Notes: generated from the sequence alone by a model not told the origin. Counted from the first letter of the stretch, positions 42,499-50,778 are shown. The stretch is 64,000 bases of DNA from Sphingomonas oligoaromativorans (GCF_011762195.1 NZ_JAASQK010000002.1:310001-374000); one strand, 5' to 3'. Numbers and translations are program-made.

Positions 42499-42564
42499 AT
42501 ACCGTCGTTTTTGACGGTGCATCGGACGGTACGGCGCGATACCGATAAGGCCGATACCGTCAAA
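42499..42564. promoter_or_regulatory. Left integrase arm-type site cluster
   Basis: Five copies or near copies of GACGGTA(T) in both orientations lie just upstream of the integrase ATG: ATACCGTC (42499), TTGACGGTG (42511), GGACGGTA (42524), GATACCG (42538) and GATACCGTCAAA (42553). The same word recurs at the right end of the element (59306, 59318), as expected for arm-type sites; overlap with the int promoter also suggests autoregulation. Confidence 0.65.
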
Positions 42565-42585
42565 TGCTTGATGGAGCGTGGCGGT

Positions 42586-43830
42586 ATGGCGCTGACAGAG
42601 ATCGTGATCCGGCAGGCCAAAGCGGGCGAGAAGGCCCGCAAGTTGGCCGACGGCAAAGGGCTGTACCTCCTGCTGACGACAGCCGGCGGCAAGCTCTGGC
42701 GCTTCGATTACCGCCAGAACGGCAAGCGCGGAACACTGTCGCTAGGGCAATGGCCCGAGATCTCCTTGGCCGAAGCGCGAGCCAAGCGCGACGACGCGCG
42801 CAAGATGCTGTCCGATGGCAGCGACCCGGCGCTTGAGAAGCGGCGCGCCAAGGCCCGAGCGAAAGGTGATGTCGGCAACACCTTCAAGGCCATCGCTGAC
42901 GAGTACATCGCCATGCGCAAGGCAGATGGCGCTCGCCCTTATTCCGCATCGACTGCGGCCAAGGCCGAATGGCACGCCGCGCTGCTGGCCCCTTCCATCG
43001 GGCACATGCCGGTGGCCTCGATCGAGCCGAGCGACATTCTCGCGGCGCTGAGGAAAATCGAGGCCAAGGGCACCCTCGAAACGGCCAATCGCTGCCTTCA
43101 ATTCGCCGGGCGAGTGATGCGCTACGCCGTGGCCACCGCCAGACTCGCGAGCGATCCGAGCCGTGACCTGAAGGGCGCCCTCCCCGCGCCGCGGGTGACG
43201 CACTATGCGGCGATCCTCGATCCGGTGAAGCTCGGTGGCCTGCTGCGCGCGATCGACAGCTACGACGGTGACGGCGTGACACGGCTGGCGCTGCAACTGG
43301 CGCCGCATGTCTTTGTCCGCCCTGGCGAGTTGCGGAATGTCCGATGGGAGGATCTGGACCTTGCCGCGGCGATCTGGACCATCCCGGCCGAGAAGACGAA
43401 GATGCGCAAGCCCCATTCGGCCCCGCTCTCACGACAAGCGCTCGCCATCTTAGGTGAGTTGGAGGGCCTGACCGGTGGCCGCGAAGGCTATCAAGGCTTC
43501 GTCTTTCCCTCGATCCGCACTCGCCTGCGGCCGATGAGCGAGAACACGCTGAACGCCGCGCTCCGCCGGCTCGGCTATTCCAGCGACGAGATGACCGCCC
43601 ACGGCTTCCGCGCCACCGCATCGACCCTGCTCAACGAGAGCGGCAAGTGGAGCATGGATGCGATCGAGCGCGCCCTTGCCCACGGCCACAGCGACGCGGT
43701 GCGCGGCGCTTACGCGCGCGGACAGCACTGGGATGAGCGCGTCAGGATGGCACAGTGGTGGAGCGATCATCTCGACACGCTCAGGATCGGGGCCAAGGTA
43801 CTGCCTCTAACTAAGTTCGCGAGAGAGTGA
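42586..43830 (+). CDS. int: Tyrosine recombinase (phage integrase, DUF4102/P4 type)
   Basis: A 414-residue integrase. The N-terminal DUF4102 arm-binding domain (MALTEIVIRQAKAGEKARKL, then RFDYRQNGKRGTLSLGQWPE) is followed by a core-binding SAM-like domain and the catalytic domain with Arg in HVFVRPGELRNVRW, HGFR in AHGFRATASTLLNE, and the late His and Tyr in LAHGHSDAVRGAYARG. All R-H-R-Y residues are visible. P4-type integrases insert into tRNA 3' ends, matching the tRNA-Thr junction 188 bases upstream. ATG 42586 gives the family N-terminus. Confidence 0.96.
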   Translation: MALTEIVIRQAKAGEKARKLADGKGLYLLLTTAGGKLWRFDYRQNGKRGTLSLGQWPEISLAEARAKRDDARKMLSDGSDPALEKRRAKARAKGDVGNTFKAIADEYIAMRKADGARPYSASTAAKAEWHAALLAPSIGHMPVASIEPSDILAALRKIEAKGTLETANRCLQFAGRVMRYAVATARLASDPSRDLKGALPAPRVTHYAAILDPVKLGGLLRAIDSYDGDGVTRLALQLAPHVFVRPGELRNVRWEDLDLAAAIWTIPAEKTKMRKPHSAPLSRQALAILGELEGLTGGREGYQGFVFPSIRTRLRPMSENTLNAALRRLGYSSDEMTAHGFRATASTLLNESGKWSMDAIERALAHGHSDAVRGAYARGQHWDERVRMAQWWSDHLDTLRIGAKVLPLTKFARE

Positions 43831-43832
43831 CG

Positions 43833-44576
43833 ATGACGCAAAACGGCTTTCTCGAATGGGCAGCGAAGGGAAAAAAATCTCCCTCAAGTCTTTTAGAACT
43901 GTCTCACCTTGCACCAGATAGGCAGGTTCCCTTTCCCAACCTGACGGAGCAAGCGGTCATTGAAGCGCTTGCGGGATTTGAGCTGCCCCTCGCAGAGGGG
44001 TGGAACATGCATCGGTTGACTTATATGATTCGGGATGTCCTGATTAGAACCTTAGGGTTCACGCCATCACTGCGGAGTGCCGCTGATCAGATCGCTGAGC
44101 TGAAGAAGGCGACCGAGGCCGTCGAGGCCGCTCATGAGGCACTGGCCTCTCTCTCTTTACCCGCCAGAGCTGAGCTATTTTTCGACGTGCCCCAAACCCC
44201 TTCGGGCGTGCCGGAGAATTGGCCACAATTCGCAGCGGCGGCAGATGGGATCGAATGGCTGGCGGTCTTCTTGCGGGCAAGATGGGGGGCAACGACGCTC
44301 CCTTCCCAACCAAAAGGGCGGTGGAAAACAGCAGAAGAGAGACAGCATCGTGACGGAAGAGCTTGGTATCTATCGGCTGTTTTTGAGTCTGCTTTCGGAC
44401 GCGAGGCGACTTGGAACGACTGGCCCAGCTCGCAGGGCGGCCCGTGGGCTGATTTCTATCGACGCATCGTGAAGCTCGCATTCGGCCCCGGTGAGACAAC
44501 CGATCTTCGTGGTACATTGAAACGCGCGCGTGCGCTTAGCCTTCAAAATCCGGGAATCCTTCACAGCATAATCTGA
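43833..44576 (+). CDS. Hypothetical element protein next to integrase
   Basis: A 247-residue protein with no recognised domain (MTQNGFLEWAAKGKKSPSSL; a charged helix around IAELKKATEAVEAAHEALAS). It starts two bases after the integrase stop, preceded by GAGAGAG. Its DNA is clearly more A/T-rich than the flanking chromosome, which suggests recent acquisition. I cannot assign a function. Confidence 0.65.
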   Translation: MTQNGFLEWAAKGKKSPSSLLELSHLAPDRQVPFPNLTEQAVIEALAGFELPLAEGWNMHRLTYMIRDVLIRTLGFTPSLRSAADQIAELKKATEAVEAAHEALASLSLPARAELFFDVPQTPSGVPENWPQFAAAADGIEWLAVFLRARWGATTLPSQPKGRWKTAEERQHRDGRAWYLSAVFESAFGREATWNDWPSSQGGPWADFYRRIVKLAFGPGETTDLRGTLKRARALSLQNPGILHSII

Positions 44577-44690
44577 GAGGGGCGTTTCATAACGCAAATC
44601 CAGATCATTTTACCCCTTTAGCGAAGCGCCATTATTTCATGGATTTTCCCTGTCGCCCGCTGGCGTTCGCCGGCTTTGAGGAGGCGACAA

Positions 44691-44864
44691 ATGGAACCCT
44701 TTACTGTCACTATTGATGGCGCCAAGAAGGCGCTCGGTATCGGCACCACCAAGCTCTACGAGCTGATCGGTGCCGGTAAGCTTCGCACCGTGAAGCTCGG
44801 CCGGCGTACCCTTGTGCGCACGGATAGCATTCGTGAACTCGTGGACACGCTGGAAGCGGCGTGA
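44691..44864 (+). CDS. Excisionase-like helix-turn-helix protein
   Basis: A 57-residue protein with a MerR/excisionase-type winged helix: TIDGAKKALGIGTTKLYELI, then AGKLRTVKLGRRTLVRTDSI. The length and position after int fit a recombination directionality factor. A GAGGAGG site lies 6 bases before the ATG. It could instead be a small phage regulator. Confidence 0.82.
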   Translation: MEPFTVTIDGAKKALGIGTTKLYELIGAGKLRTVKLGRRTLVRTDSIRELVDTLEAA

Positions 44865-44870
44865 TCATCC

Positions 44871-45089
44871 ATGGCGACGGCTTTTCGGGTCGCGCTTCGG
44901 CCTAAAAACGAAGCGCCCCGCCGGTCTTTTGGGGAGACCGTGCGGGGCACCGCGGATTTCATCAGCAGCAACAACGTCGGAGATAGCACCACCGCTCACC
45001 GTATTCAATTCTTGGTCGCGCGTTACGGCCTGATCGGCAGTCACGCCGCGGTGCTCGCCTCCATTGCTTGGGGCGCGCATCATGGCTGA
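44871..45089 (+). CDS. Small hypothetical element protein
   Basis: A 72-residue protein (MATAFRVALRPKNEAPRRSF ...). It starts 6 bases after the excisionase-like gene and its stop overlaps the next start by 8 bases, which is the main support for it. No recognised domain. Its reading frame is compatible with a compact phage early operon. Confidence 0.5.
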   Translation: MATAFRVALRPKNEAPRRSFGETVRGTADFISSNNVGDSTTAHRIQFLVARYGLIGSHAAVLASIAWGAHHG

Positions 45090-45273
45090 GCCCCAGATCA
45101 TCATCCGCCGCGAGCCATTCGGCATCGGCTTCGATATTACGGTCGAGCCCAAGCCCGCCTGGACTTCGTTCAATTGCGAACGTCCGACGCTTCATGCGGC
45201 GCGGCGCTACGCCGAAGGCCTGCACACGGTCCATGGCTGGCGGATCCGCGACGAGACCGGGGAGGCAGTTTGA
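45082..45273 (+). CDS. Small hypothetical element protein
   Basis: A 63-residue protein (MAEPQIIIRREPFGIGFDIT ...) rich in short charged segments, ending WRIRDETGEAV. Both ends overlap neighbouring genes (ATG inside the previous gene; stop shared with the next ATG as TGATG), indicating an operon. No recognised family. Confidence 0.6.
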   Translation: MAEPQIIIRREPFGIGFDITVEPKPAWTSFNCERPTLHAARRYAEGLHTVHGWRIRDETGEAV

Positions 45274-45728
45274 TGTCCTCCTTCCCCGACCACCGTCTGC
45301 CGGCGAAGGCGCTGCTGACGTCCGGAGTTGATCTACGGCCGAAAGAGGCTCAGTTTCTCGGAGGCATCGCGTTCGACCCCCACCCACTAACTGAATGGCA
45401 GGTGACGTGGTTGCGCGCGCTCCTGCAGCGTCATGGCCTCAGCGATACGGCGGAAAGTTCGCCCGCCGCAGATTCGACTCCGGTTTACAGGGTCCTCGAC
45501 AGAATGCGCGCCTTGGCTGAGGCCGATCCCGCGGATCAGCTTTGGGCTGTCGCGCTCATGAAGCTGGCCCAGCTCGTCGCCGAACTGGGTCCCCATCTTC
45601 TGGACAATCAGGCTGGCATGCTGATCGCTGTAGGCGCCCTCATTATGCCGCTCGCGAACGCAGAAGCTCAGGCCAACGTCGAGGCGCAAAACCTCCTCCA
45701 GCGCGTTCAGGGGACGCCCCGTGGGTGA
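45273..45728 (+). CDS. Hypothetical element protein
   Basis: A 151-residue protein (MSSFPDHRLPAKALLTSGVD) with a mostly helical composition and no recognised domain. The TGATG junction with the preceding gene fixes its start. A 22-codon open frame (GTG at 45720 to TGA overlapping the next ATG) follows; it is too short to call. Confidence 0.62.
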   Translation: MSSFPDHRLPAKALLTSGVDLRPKEAQFLGGIAFDPHPLTEWQVTWLRALLQRHGLSDTAESSPAADSTPVYRVLDRMRALAEADPADQLWAVALMKLAQLVAELGPHLLDNQAGMLIAVGALIMPLANAEAQANVEAQNLLQRVQGTPRG

Positions 45729-45785
45729 CCATCGCCATCGGCCCGACTTCGGCATCGAGGCGATCGGCGCTCCGGACAGCATCTC

Positions 45786-46559
45786 ATGAGCATCGCGCTA
45801 ATGAGAGCGGCTTGGCAGGCGCATTTGCCGAACGGCAGCGACAAGCTCGTGCTCGTCGCGATGGCCGATTTCGCCAACGAATCCGGCGAAGCATGGCCCT
45901 CAATTCCGACGCTCGCGAAGATGTGCTCGCGGGGCGAAACCGCTGTCCGCGAAGCTTTGCAGCGACTGGTGACCGGCGGCCATCTCACCCGTCGAGTTCG
46001 GCAGGGGCAGTCGAGCCGCTTCGAGGTGCATCCTCGCGCAAACCCCTCCCGATTTCCGGACCCCCTCGGAATCCGAACCCCCTCGGAAATCGATACCCCC
46101 ACCCCTCCCGATTTCCGGACCCCACCCCTCCCCATTTCCGAGGGGGACCCCTCCCGATTTCCGGACCCGAACCACCAAGAACCACCATTGAACCACCATA
46201 ATGAACCCCCAAAGGGAACGGGGGCGGCCAAGACGGTCATTCCAGATTGGATACCGGATGAAGCTTGGAAGGGCTTCGTCGATATGCGCCGGCGGCAGAA
46301 AGCTCCATTGGCCGGCCGCGCCCTCTCGCTCACCATCTCCAAGCTGAGTGCCTTGCGTGCCGCTGGTTATGAGCCGGGCGCGATCCTCGACCAATCCACA
46401 TCGAATGGCTGGAAGGGCCTTTTCCCGCTCAAGGAGAACATCAATGGGCAGCAACGCTATCCGGCTCCAGCAAACGAACACGGGACTGGCAGCCGCAACG
46501 CCTCTGGAAATCCCATGCTGCGAGCAGTCCTTGCGCGACGCGCGGGACCGGTCACGTGA
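45786..46559 (+). CDS. Phage replication initiator-like HTH protein (lambda O-like layout)
   Basis: A 257-residue protein. The N-terminal part is a winged-helix domain (SDKLVLVAMADFANESGEAW then PSIPTLAKMCSRGETAVREA and GHLTRRVRQGQSSRFEV), like phage replisome organisers. A Pro-rich linker (about residues 85-145) is encoded by an iteron-like DNA array (46042-46169). The C-terminal part (DEAWKGFVDMRRRQKAPLAG ...) resembles replication-protein ends seen in phages. Lambda O has the same order: DNA-binding domain, linker over the origin, then partner domain. A P-like gene follows. Confidence 0.75.
   Translation: MSIALMRAAWQAHLPNGSDKLVLVAMADFANESGEAWPSIPTLAKMCSRGETAVREALQRLVTGGHLTRRVRQGQSSRFEVHPRANPSRFPDPLGIRTPSEIDTPTPPDFRTPPLPISEGDPSRFPDPNHQEPPLNHHNEPPKGTGAAKTVIPDWIPDEAWKGFVDMRRRQKAPLAGRALSLTISKLSALRAAGYEPGAILDQSTSNGWKGLFPLKENINGQQRYPAPANEHGTGSRNASGNPMLRAVLARRAGPVT
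46042..46169. repeat. Iteron-like repeat array inside the initiator gene
   Basis: Three near-identical 23-base units start at 46042, 46101 and 46147 (core CCTCCCGATTTCCGGACC). A degenerate unit (CCTCCCCATTTCCGAGG) occupies 46124-46146, so 46101-46169 is tandem with a 23-base period. An inverted core (CGGAAATCG) lies near 46084. Because 23 is not a multiple of 3, the repeats fall in different reading frames, so selection is on DNA. Three AACCACCA copies follow at 46170, 46180 and 46191. Confidence 0.82.
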
Positions 46560-47076
46560 CGCACGTATGGCCGTATTCTGTGGCACGGGCCGGCCGTTGG
46601 GAGGCTCTTGGCCCGAACGCCGGTTTACCGCGGAGGAAGTCGAGGACGCGCGTCGCGAGGTGCAGCCAGTGCTGGAAATGCATGATCGCGCCCTCCAATC
46701 AGCAGGCCGGCAATTCGTGGAAACGCTTGTCGGTCTGCTGTCTGCGGCTTTCCCGCCCAGCAAGGGCACTGATGCCGATGCGGCGCTGAAGCTGGAGCTG
46801 TATGTGATCGCGCTTCAGGATCTGCCACCGGATTTGCTTGCGCAAGCCGCGCGCACAGCCCTTCGCCGGTGTCGGTTTTTCCCAACGGTGGCGGAGTTGC
46901 TCGGCGCGGGGGATGCCGATGGCGTTGAGCGCATCCATGCCGATCGCATCAAGTGGCGGAACAACATTGCCCGCGATTTGGGGCAGGCTGTTGTTCCGGT
47001 GCCGAAGCTACCATCAGCACCGATTGCGAACGCGATGGACCGAGGCGCCATGCCGGAGGAGCCGTGGCCATGCTGA
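46444..47076 (+). CDS. Phage replication-module protein downstream of initiator
   Basis: A 210-residue protein. The ATG at 46444 has AAGGAG seven bases upstream and overlaps the end of the initiator gene by 116 bases in another frame. The C-terminal half (LYVIALQDLPPDLLAQAART, then RCRFFPTVAELLGAGDADG) resembles helicase-loader/P-type or related phage proteins that act after the initiator; this is inferred from position and general likeness, not a firm family match. Confidence 0.62.
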   Translation: MGSNAIRLQQTNTGLAAATPLEIPCCEQSLRDARDRSRDARMAVFCGTGRPLGGSWPERRFTAEEVEDARREVQPVLEMHDRALQSAGRQFVETLVGLLSAAFPPSKGTDADAALKLELYVIALQDLPPDLLAQAARTALRRCRFFPTVAELLGAGDADGVERIHADRIKWRNNIARDLGQAVVPVPKLPSAPIANAMDRGAMPEEPWPC

Positions 47077-47873
47077 ACGAGAAGCGGCAAGCCGTTACAG
47101 ACGAGATTGCCAAGAACGGCAACGCGCGGACAACGGCCAAGCGCGGCCCAACAGGGGCGGAGCGGGGGGCAATCGCGCGAGCCGACAAGGAGGTCTCGGC
47201 TAAGCGGTGGCGGTTCCAAGTGGATTATGACCCGGAGCGTTCCACTGTCTTGTCACAGCATGAAGACGAAACGGGTTGGGCTATGGCGAGCGCCGCAGCA
47301 TTCGGCACGACCTCGGGAGCATTTGTCGACGGCTCGATGGGCGATCTGGCCAGCGTAGTTAAAGGGCGCAAGGATCAGCCCACCGAGGTGGAATTCAACG
47401 CCGCCCTTGCCCTTGTGGACGGCGCCGAGCCTGCGAACGAGGTGGAAGCCGCCCTCCTTATTCAGATGGCCTCGACCCACTCGCTTACAATGCGTTGCAT
47501 GGCGATGGCCGCTGCGAGTCCGGGTGTCGCCATTGATGGCGGCATGGGCAATCTCTCGGTCAAACTGCTGCGGACCTTCACCGCGCAAATCGAGGCTCTC
47601 ACCAAGCTGCGCCGTGGCGGTGAGCAGGTGGTCCGACACATCCATGTCGACAATCGAGGCGGCCAGGCTGTCATCGCGGAGACCGTCCACACCGGGGCAT
47701 GTCAAAATGCAAAAATCGCCGATCAATCCCAAGGACAATATGCCGGCGGCCCATTCGGCTCCGCGATGCCTCGCGAAGACGCGACGTGGCACGGCGTGCC
47801 AGTGCCCAGCCCTGAAAGGGAAGAAGAGGTGCAGATTGCACGGCGGCCGGGCCGGCGCACCAAAAGGCAATAG
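47070..47873 (+). CDS. Conserved prophage protein of unknown function
   Basis: A 267-residue protein (MLNEKRQAVTDEIAKNGNAR). Its ATG overlaps the stop of the previous gene (ATGCTGA). A central region (DGAEPANEVEAALLIQMAST, HSLTMRCMAMAAASPGVAID) is followed by EQVVRHIHVDNRGGQAVIAE. This pattern recurs in sphingomonad prophages next to HGG proteins, though the activity is not known to me. Its 3' 167 bases also encode the start of the HGG protein in another frame. Confidence 0.7.
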   Translation: MLNEKRQAVTDEIAKNGNARTTAKRGPTGAERGAIARADKEVSAKRWRFQVDYDPERSTVLSQHEDETGWAMASAAAFGTTSGAFVDGSMGDLASVVKGRKDQPTEVEFNAALALVDGAEPANEVEAALLIQMASTHSLTMRCMAMAAASPGVAIDGGMGNLSVKLLRTFTAQIEALTKLRRGGEQVVRHIHVDNRGGQAVIAETVHTGACQNAKIADQSQGQYAGGPFGSAMPREDATWHGVPVPSPEREEEVQIARRPGRRTKRQ

Positions 47874-47958
47874 GAATGCATGGAAGCATGGAGGCCGATC
47901 GGCCGAAGCAAAATCTATCAGGGAGATGTTAAAATCAATCCGAGGAGGATGCCTCTGA
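47707..47958 (+). CDS. HGG-family small phage protein
   Basis: An 83-residue basic protein with the signature RCLAKTRRGTACQCPALKGK, then RCRLHGGRAGAPKGNRNAWK. The CxAKTRxGxxC...C.LHGG...GNxNAxKHG pattern is widespread in phages and alphaproteobacterial mobile elements; four Cys/His positions suggest zinc binding. Function unknown. It begins inside the preceding gene and overlaps it by 167 bases in a different frame. Confidence 0.8.
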   Translation: MQKSPINPKDNMPAAHSAPRCLAKTRRGTACQCPALKGKKRCRLHGGRAGAPKGNRNAWKHGGRSAEAKSIREMLKSIRGGCL

Positions 47959-48043
47959 CTCCAATAAATGGATGACCATCTATCCGCTTTATGGCATAGT
48001 TATTTGAACACCACCGTCGGATGACAGGAGGTTAAAAAGTATC

Positions 48044-48754
48044 ATGGGATTTCTCACGGGCGGTAGTAAAACTACCCAAAACAGCAACAATCAGGCCTAT
48101 CCGTATCTTCAGGGCGCGCTCAGCCCAACGGTCGCGGCTGGCACCAACGCCACGAACGCTCTTGCGGGGAGCCTGCTCGGCACGACAAGTCCCGGAAGCG
48201 ATCCCGCGTTCCAGAACTATCAGGACAACTCCGGCTACCAATGGCAGGTCGGCCAAGGCACGCAGGCGATCACCAACAGCGCCGCGGCGAAGGGGCTGCT
48301 CAACAGTGGGGCGACGCTGAAGGCCGTGGACCAGTTCGGTCAGAATGCCGGATTGCAGAATTACCAAAACTACCTTGGCAACCTGCAAAGCCTTGCTGGC
48401 ATCGGCCTCCAGGGCGCTGGCATCATCGGTCAGGCGGGCCAGCAGAGCCATCAGACCAGCAACAGCCAAGGTGGCCTGTTCAATGCGCTGGGCTCGCTTG
48501 GTCAAGGCCTCGGCACGCTCTCATCGAGCCCGCTCGGCGGATTCCTGCCTTCCGATCGCCGGCTCAAGATGAACATCGAGAAGCTGGACGAGATGCCCGA
48601 CGGGCTCGGGATCTACGCCTATCATTACGTTTGGGGCGGCCCTGAACAGGTGGGCGTGATGGCAGATGAAGTTGCTCAGCTTCGGCCTTGGGCGCTCGGC
48701 CCTGAAATCGGCGGCTACCGAACCGTCTGCTACGATATGCTGGAGGCCGCGTAA
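48044..48754 (+). CDS. Phage virion protein with C-terminal S74 chaperone-like domain
   Basis: A 236-residue Gly/Asn/Gln-rich protein starting MGFLTGGSKTTQNSNNQAYP, followed by a Leu/Ala/Gly-rich middle. The C-terminal part SDRRLKMNIEKLDEMPDGLG then YAYHYVWGGPEQVGVMADEV matches the start of peptidase S74 intramolecular chaperones, in which Ser170 (SDRRLK) and Lys175 would be the cleavage dyad; at 67 residues the domain is short. The order with the next two genes fits a podovirus-type DNA-ejection module. An AGGAGG site lies upstream; the next ATG overlaps its stop. Confidence 0.75.
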   Translation: MGFLTGGSKTTQNSNNQAYPYLQGALSPTVAAGTNATNALAGSLLGTTSPGSDPAFQNYQDNSGYQWQVGQGTQAITNSAAAKGLLNSGATLKAVDQFGQNAGLQNYQNYLGNLQSLAGIGLQGAGIIGQAGQQSHQTSNSQGGLFNALGSLGQGLGTLSSSPLGGFLPSDRRLKMNIEKLDEMPDGLGIYAYHYVWGGPEQVGVMADEVAQLRPWALGPEIGGYRTVCYDMLEAA

Positions 48755-50778
48755 TGGCGACGAACCCGAACTATCTCGCGTCCGCCCCGATCGCGACAGT
48801 TGATCCGAACGGCCCCTATGCGCAGGGCCTCGCTCTCGCGCAGGCTCAGCAGCAGGCGGTTCCTCCCGCTCCATCTGTGTCGCCCCCGCCGATGTATAAC
48901 GCGCTCGCTACGCCGCCGGCTGCCGCCGCTGGCCTGCCAGTACCGACGCCCCATCGGTCGTTCAGGGATGTCATCGGCAGCATCGGTGACGTGCTCGGGG
49001 TGCTCGGTGGCCATGCTCCAGTCTATAAGCCGTATCTCCAGCAGCAGGCTTTCGCCAACTGGCAGGCCAATCCCGAGGATCCGCAGGCACAGGCGAATTT
49101 CCTGCATCTCGATCCAGCGGATGCCTTCAAGTTCATGCAGGAACGGCAGACCAACCGCCTGTCGGCTATGCAGACGATCGCCAATATCGAGCAGACCCAG
49201 CGCGCGAATGCTCAGGCGGCTGTCGGCCGGGCCGCCACGATCCTGAAGGGCGTACGCGATGCAGCCATCGAGAAGGGGCAAGATCCTTCGGCGGCTCTCG
49301 GCGCTGCATACGATAATTTGCGCGCAAGCGGTGAACTCGACCCCATCGGAATGCAGCCCGGCGAACACGACTATCACCGCGATCTTATCGTCTCCACGCC
49401 GGGCGTGCTTGATCAGTTGGCCGCGGTGCCCATCACCGTGACCGCAGCCGGTGGCGCAAATTCGCCGTCCACCGTTTTGGACGCACGCACCGGCAGGCCG
49501 ATCGGCACGGGCATCGCCGGCGTTGTTCCTCTGGGCTCCGATCAGCTTCCCTACGCCACGGCTGGAGTCGATCCCAGCACCGCGTCGAACGGAGGCAGCA
49601 TTCCCGCGTCCGGGGGATCGTCGTCCAGCGTCGATCCGTCGCTCGGCATTGTAAAAGGCAACAACCCCGGCGCGATCAAGGATGGGGCGTTCGCGCGATC
49701 ACAGCCCGGCTATGCTGGCGCTGATGCCAATGGCTTCGCGACCTTCAAGAGTCCGGGTCAGGGCATCGCGGCGCAGGAGCGGCTTTTGATGGGCCGATCC
49801 TATTTCGGTGGCGGCAACAACACGATCAGCGGCATCGTGGACACCTATCTTGGCCCCGACAACAAGGAAAACAGCCCGCAAAGCCGCGCCAACTACAAAG
49901 CTTACGTCTCCTCGCAACTCGGTATCGCACCCGATCAGCCGCTTTCCGGGCAGCAGCTCCGGTCCCTCGCCACCGCCATGCGGAACTTTGAGACGGGCCA
50001 GACCGGCAGTGCGCCAGTGACGGCGCCGGGAAGCATTGCGCGCGGCGCGTCGGCTCCGACCGCAGGTGTCCAGGGAGCCCATTGGCTCGAATCCGAAAAG
50101 GCCGGACAACTTGATCCGGCCGCACTCGATCAGGCTGCCCAGACTTACATCCTCACGGGCGAATTGCCGACTTCGCTGGGCCGCAATGGCATCGTCCAGC
50201 GGCAGGTGCTCAACGCCGTGGCGGCGAAGGGCTTCAGCGGTCCTCAGTTGAAGGCCATTCAGGCGCGCAACGCCTCGGACATCGCGTCGCTGAAAAGCCT
50301 AACCGGCCAGGCGACCGCGATCCAAGCCCAAGAAGAGGCGGCCCAGGCCAATGCCGATCTCGTGCTTCAGAAGGCCACAGCCGTAACCCGCAGCAAAGTG
50401 CCCGCCTTCAATGCGTGGAAGAACGCGGCGGACCGGCACACCGGTGATCCAGCCATTTCCTCTCTCGATGCTGCCATCGGTACGTTGATTAGCCAGTTTG
50501 CGACGGTGATGGGTGGCGGCCAGCCCACCGATCATCTTCAGAAGGAATGGGAGGGAAAGATCAGCGCCGCCCAGAGTCCGCAGCAGCTTCAGGAGGTGAT
50601 TGCCACAATGAAGCAAGACATGGCCAACCGTTCTGGCGGGTACACCAGGACCATCAGGCAAACTTCCGACCGGATCGGGAATAGCCTCCCTGTCCCGGTG
50701 AAGGACGCTCAGCAGGCCCGCGCGCTCCCGCCCGGCACTCTCTTCATTACCCCTGACGGGAGGTTCAAGACACGATGA
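48754..50778 (+). CDS. Phage internal virion/ejection-like protein
   Basis: A 674-residue protein. The first 250 residues are Ala/Pro/Gln-rich. Around residues 300-430, GIVKGNNPGAIKDGAFARSQ, then GFATFKSPGQGIAAQERLLM and GGGNNTISGIVDTYLG, resembles a domain found in phage structural or lysis-type proteins. A long helical C-terminal region (LKSLTGQATAIQAQEEAAQA ...) follows. Such large helical proteins between tail and lysis genes of podoviruses are usually internal virion (ejection) proteins; the assignment is by layout. Its ends overlap the genes on both sides. Confidence 0.65.
   Translation: MATNPNYLASAPIATVDPNGPYAQGLALAQAQQQAVPPAPSVSPPPMYNALATPPAAAAGLPVPTPHRSFRDVIGSIGDVLGVLGGHAPVYKPYLQQQAFANWQANPEDPQAQANFLHLDPADAFKFMQERQTNRLSAMQTIANIEQTQRANAQAAVGRAATILKGVRDAAIEKGQDPSAALGAAYDNLRASGELDPIGMQPGEHDYHRDLIVSTPGVLDQLAAVPITVTAAGGANSPSTVLDARTGRPIGTGIAGVVPLGSDQLPYATAGVDPSTASNGGSIPASGGSSSSVDPSLGIVKGNNPGAIKDGAFARSQPGYAGADANGFATFKSPGQGIAAQERLLMGRSYFGGGNNTISGIVDTYLGPDNKENSPQSRANYKAYVSSQLGIAPDQPLSGQQLRSLATAMRNFETGQTGSAPVTAPGSIARGASAPTAGVQGAHWLESEKAGQLDPAALDQAAQTYILTGELPTSLGRNGIVQRQVLNAVAAKGFSGPQLKAIQARNASDIASLKSLTGQATAIQAQEEAAQANADLVLQKATAVTRSKVPAFNAWKNAADRHTGDPAISSLDAAIGTLISQFATVMGGGQPTDHLQKEWEGKISAAQSPQQLQEVIATMKQDMANRSGGYTRTIRQTSDRIGNSLPVPVKDAQQARALPPGTLFITPDGRFKTR

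Noticed and set aside
45720-45788. 22-codon GTG open frame whose stop overlaps the initiator ATG
   Set aside because: Too short to support; could be a leader peptide but nothing beyond the overlap argues for it.
46042-46169. Repeats in the initiator gene read as a protein repeat
   Set aside because: The 23-base period shifts frame each time, so the peptide is not repeated; better explained as DNA iterons.
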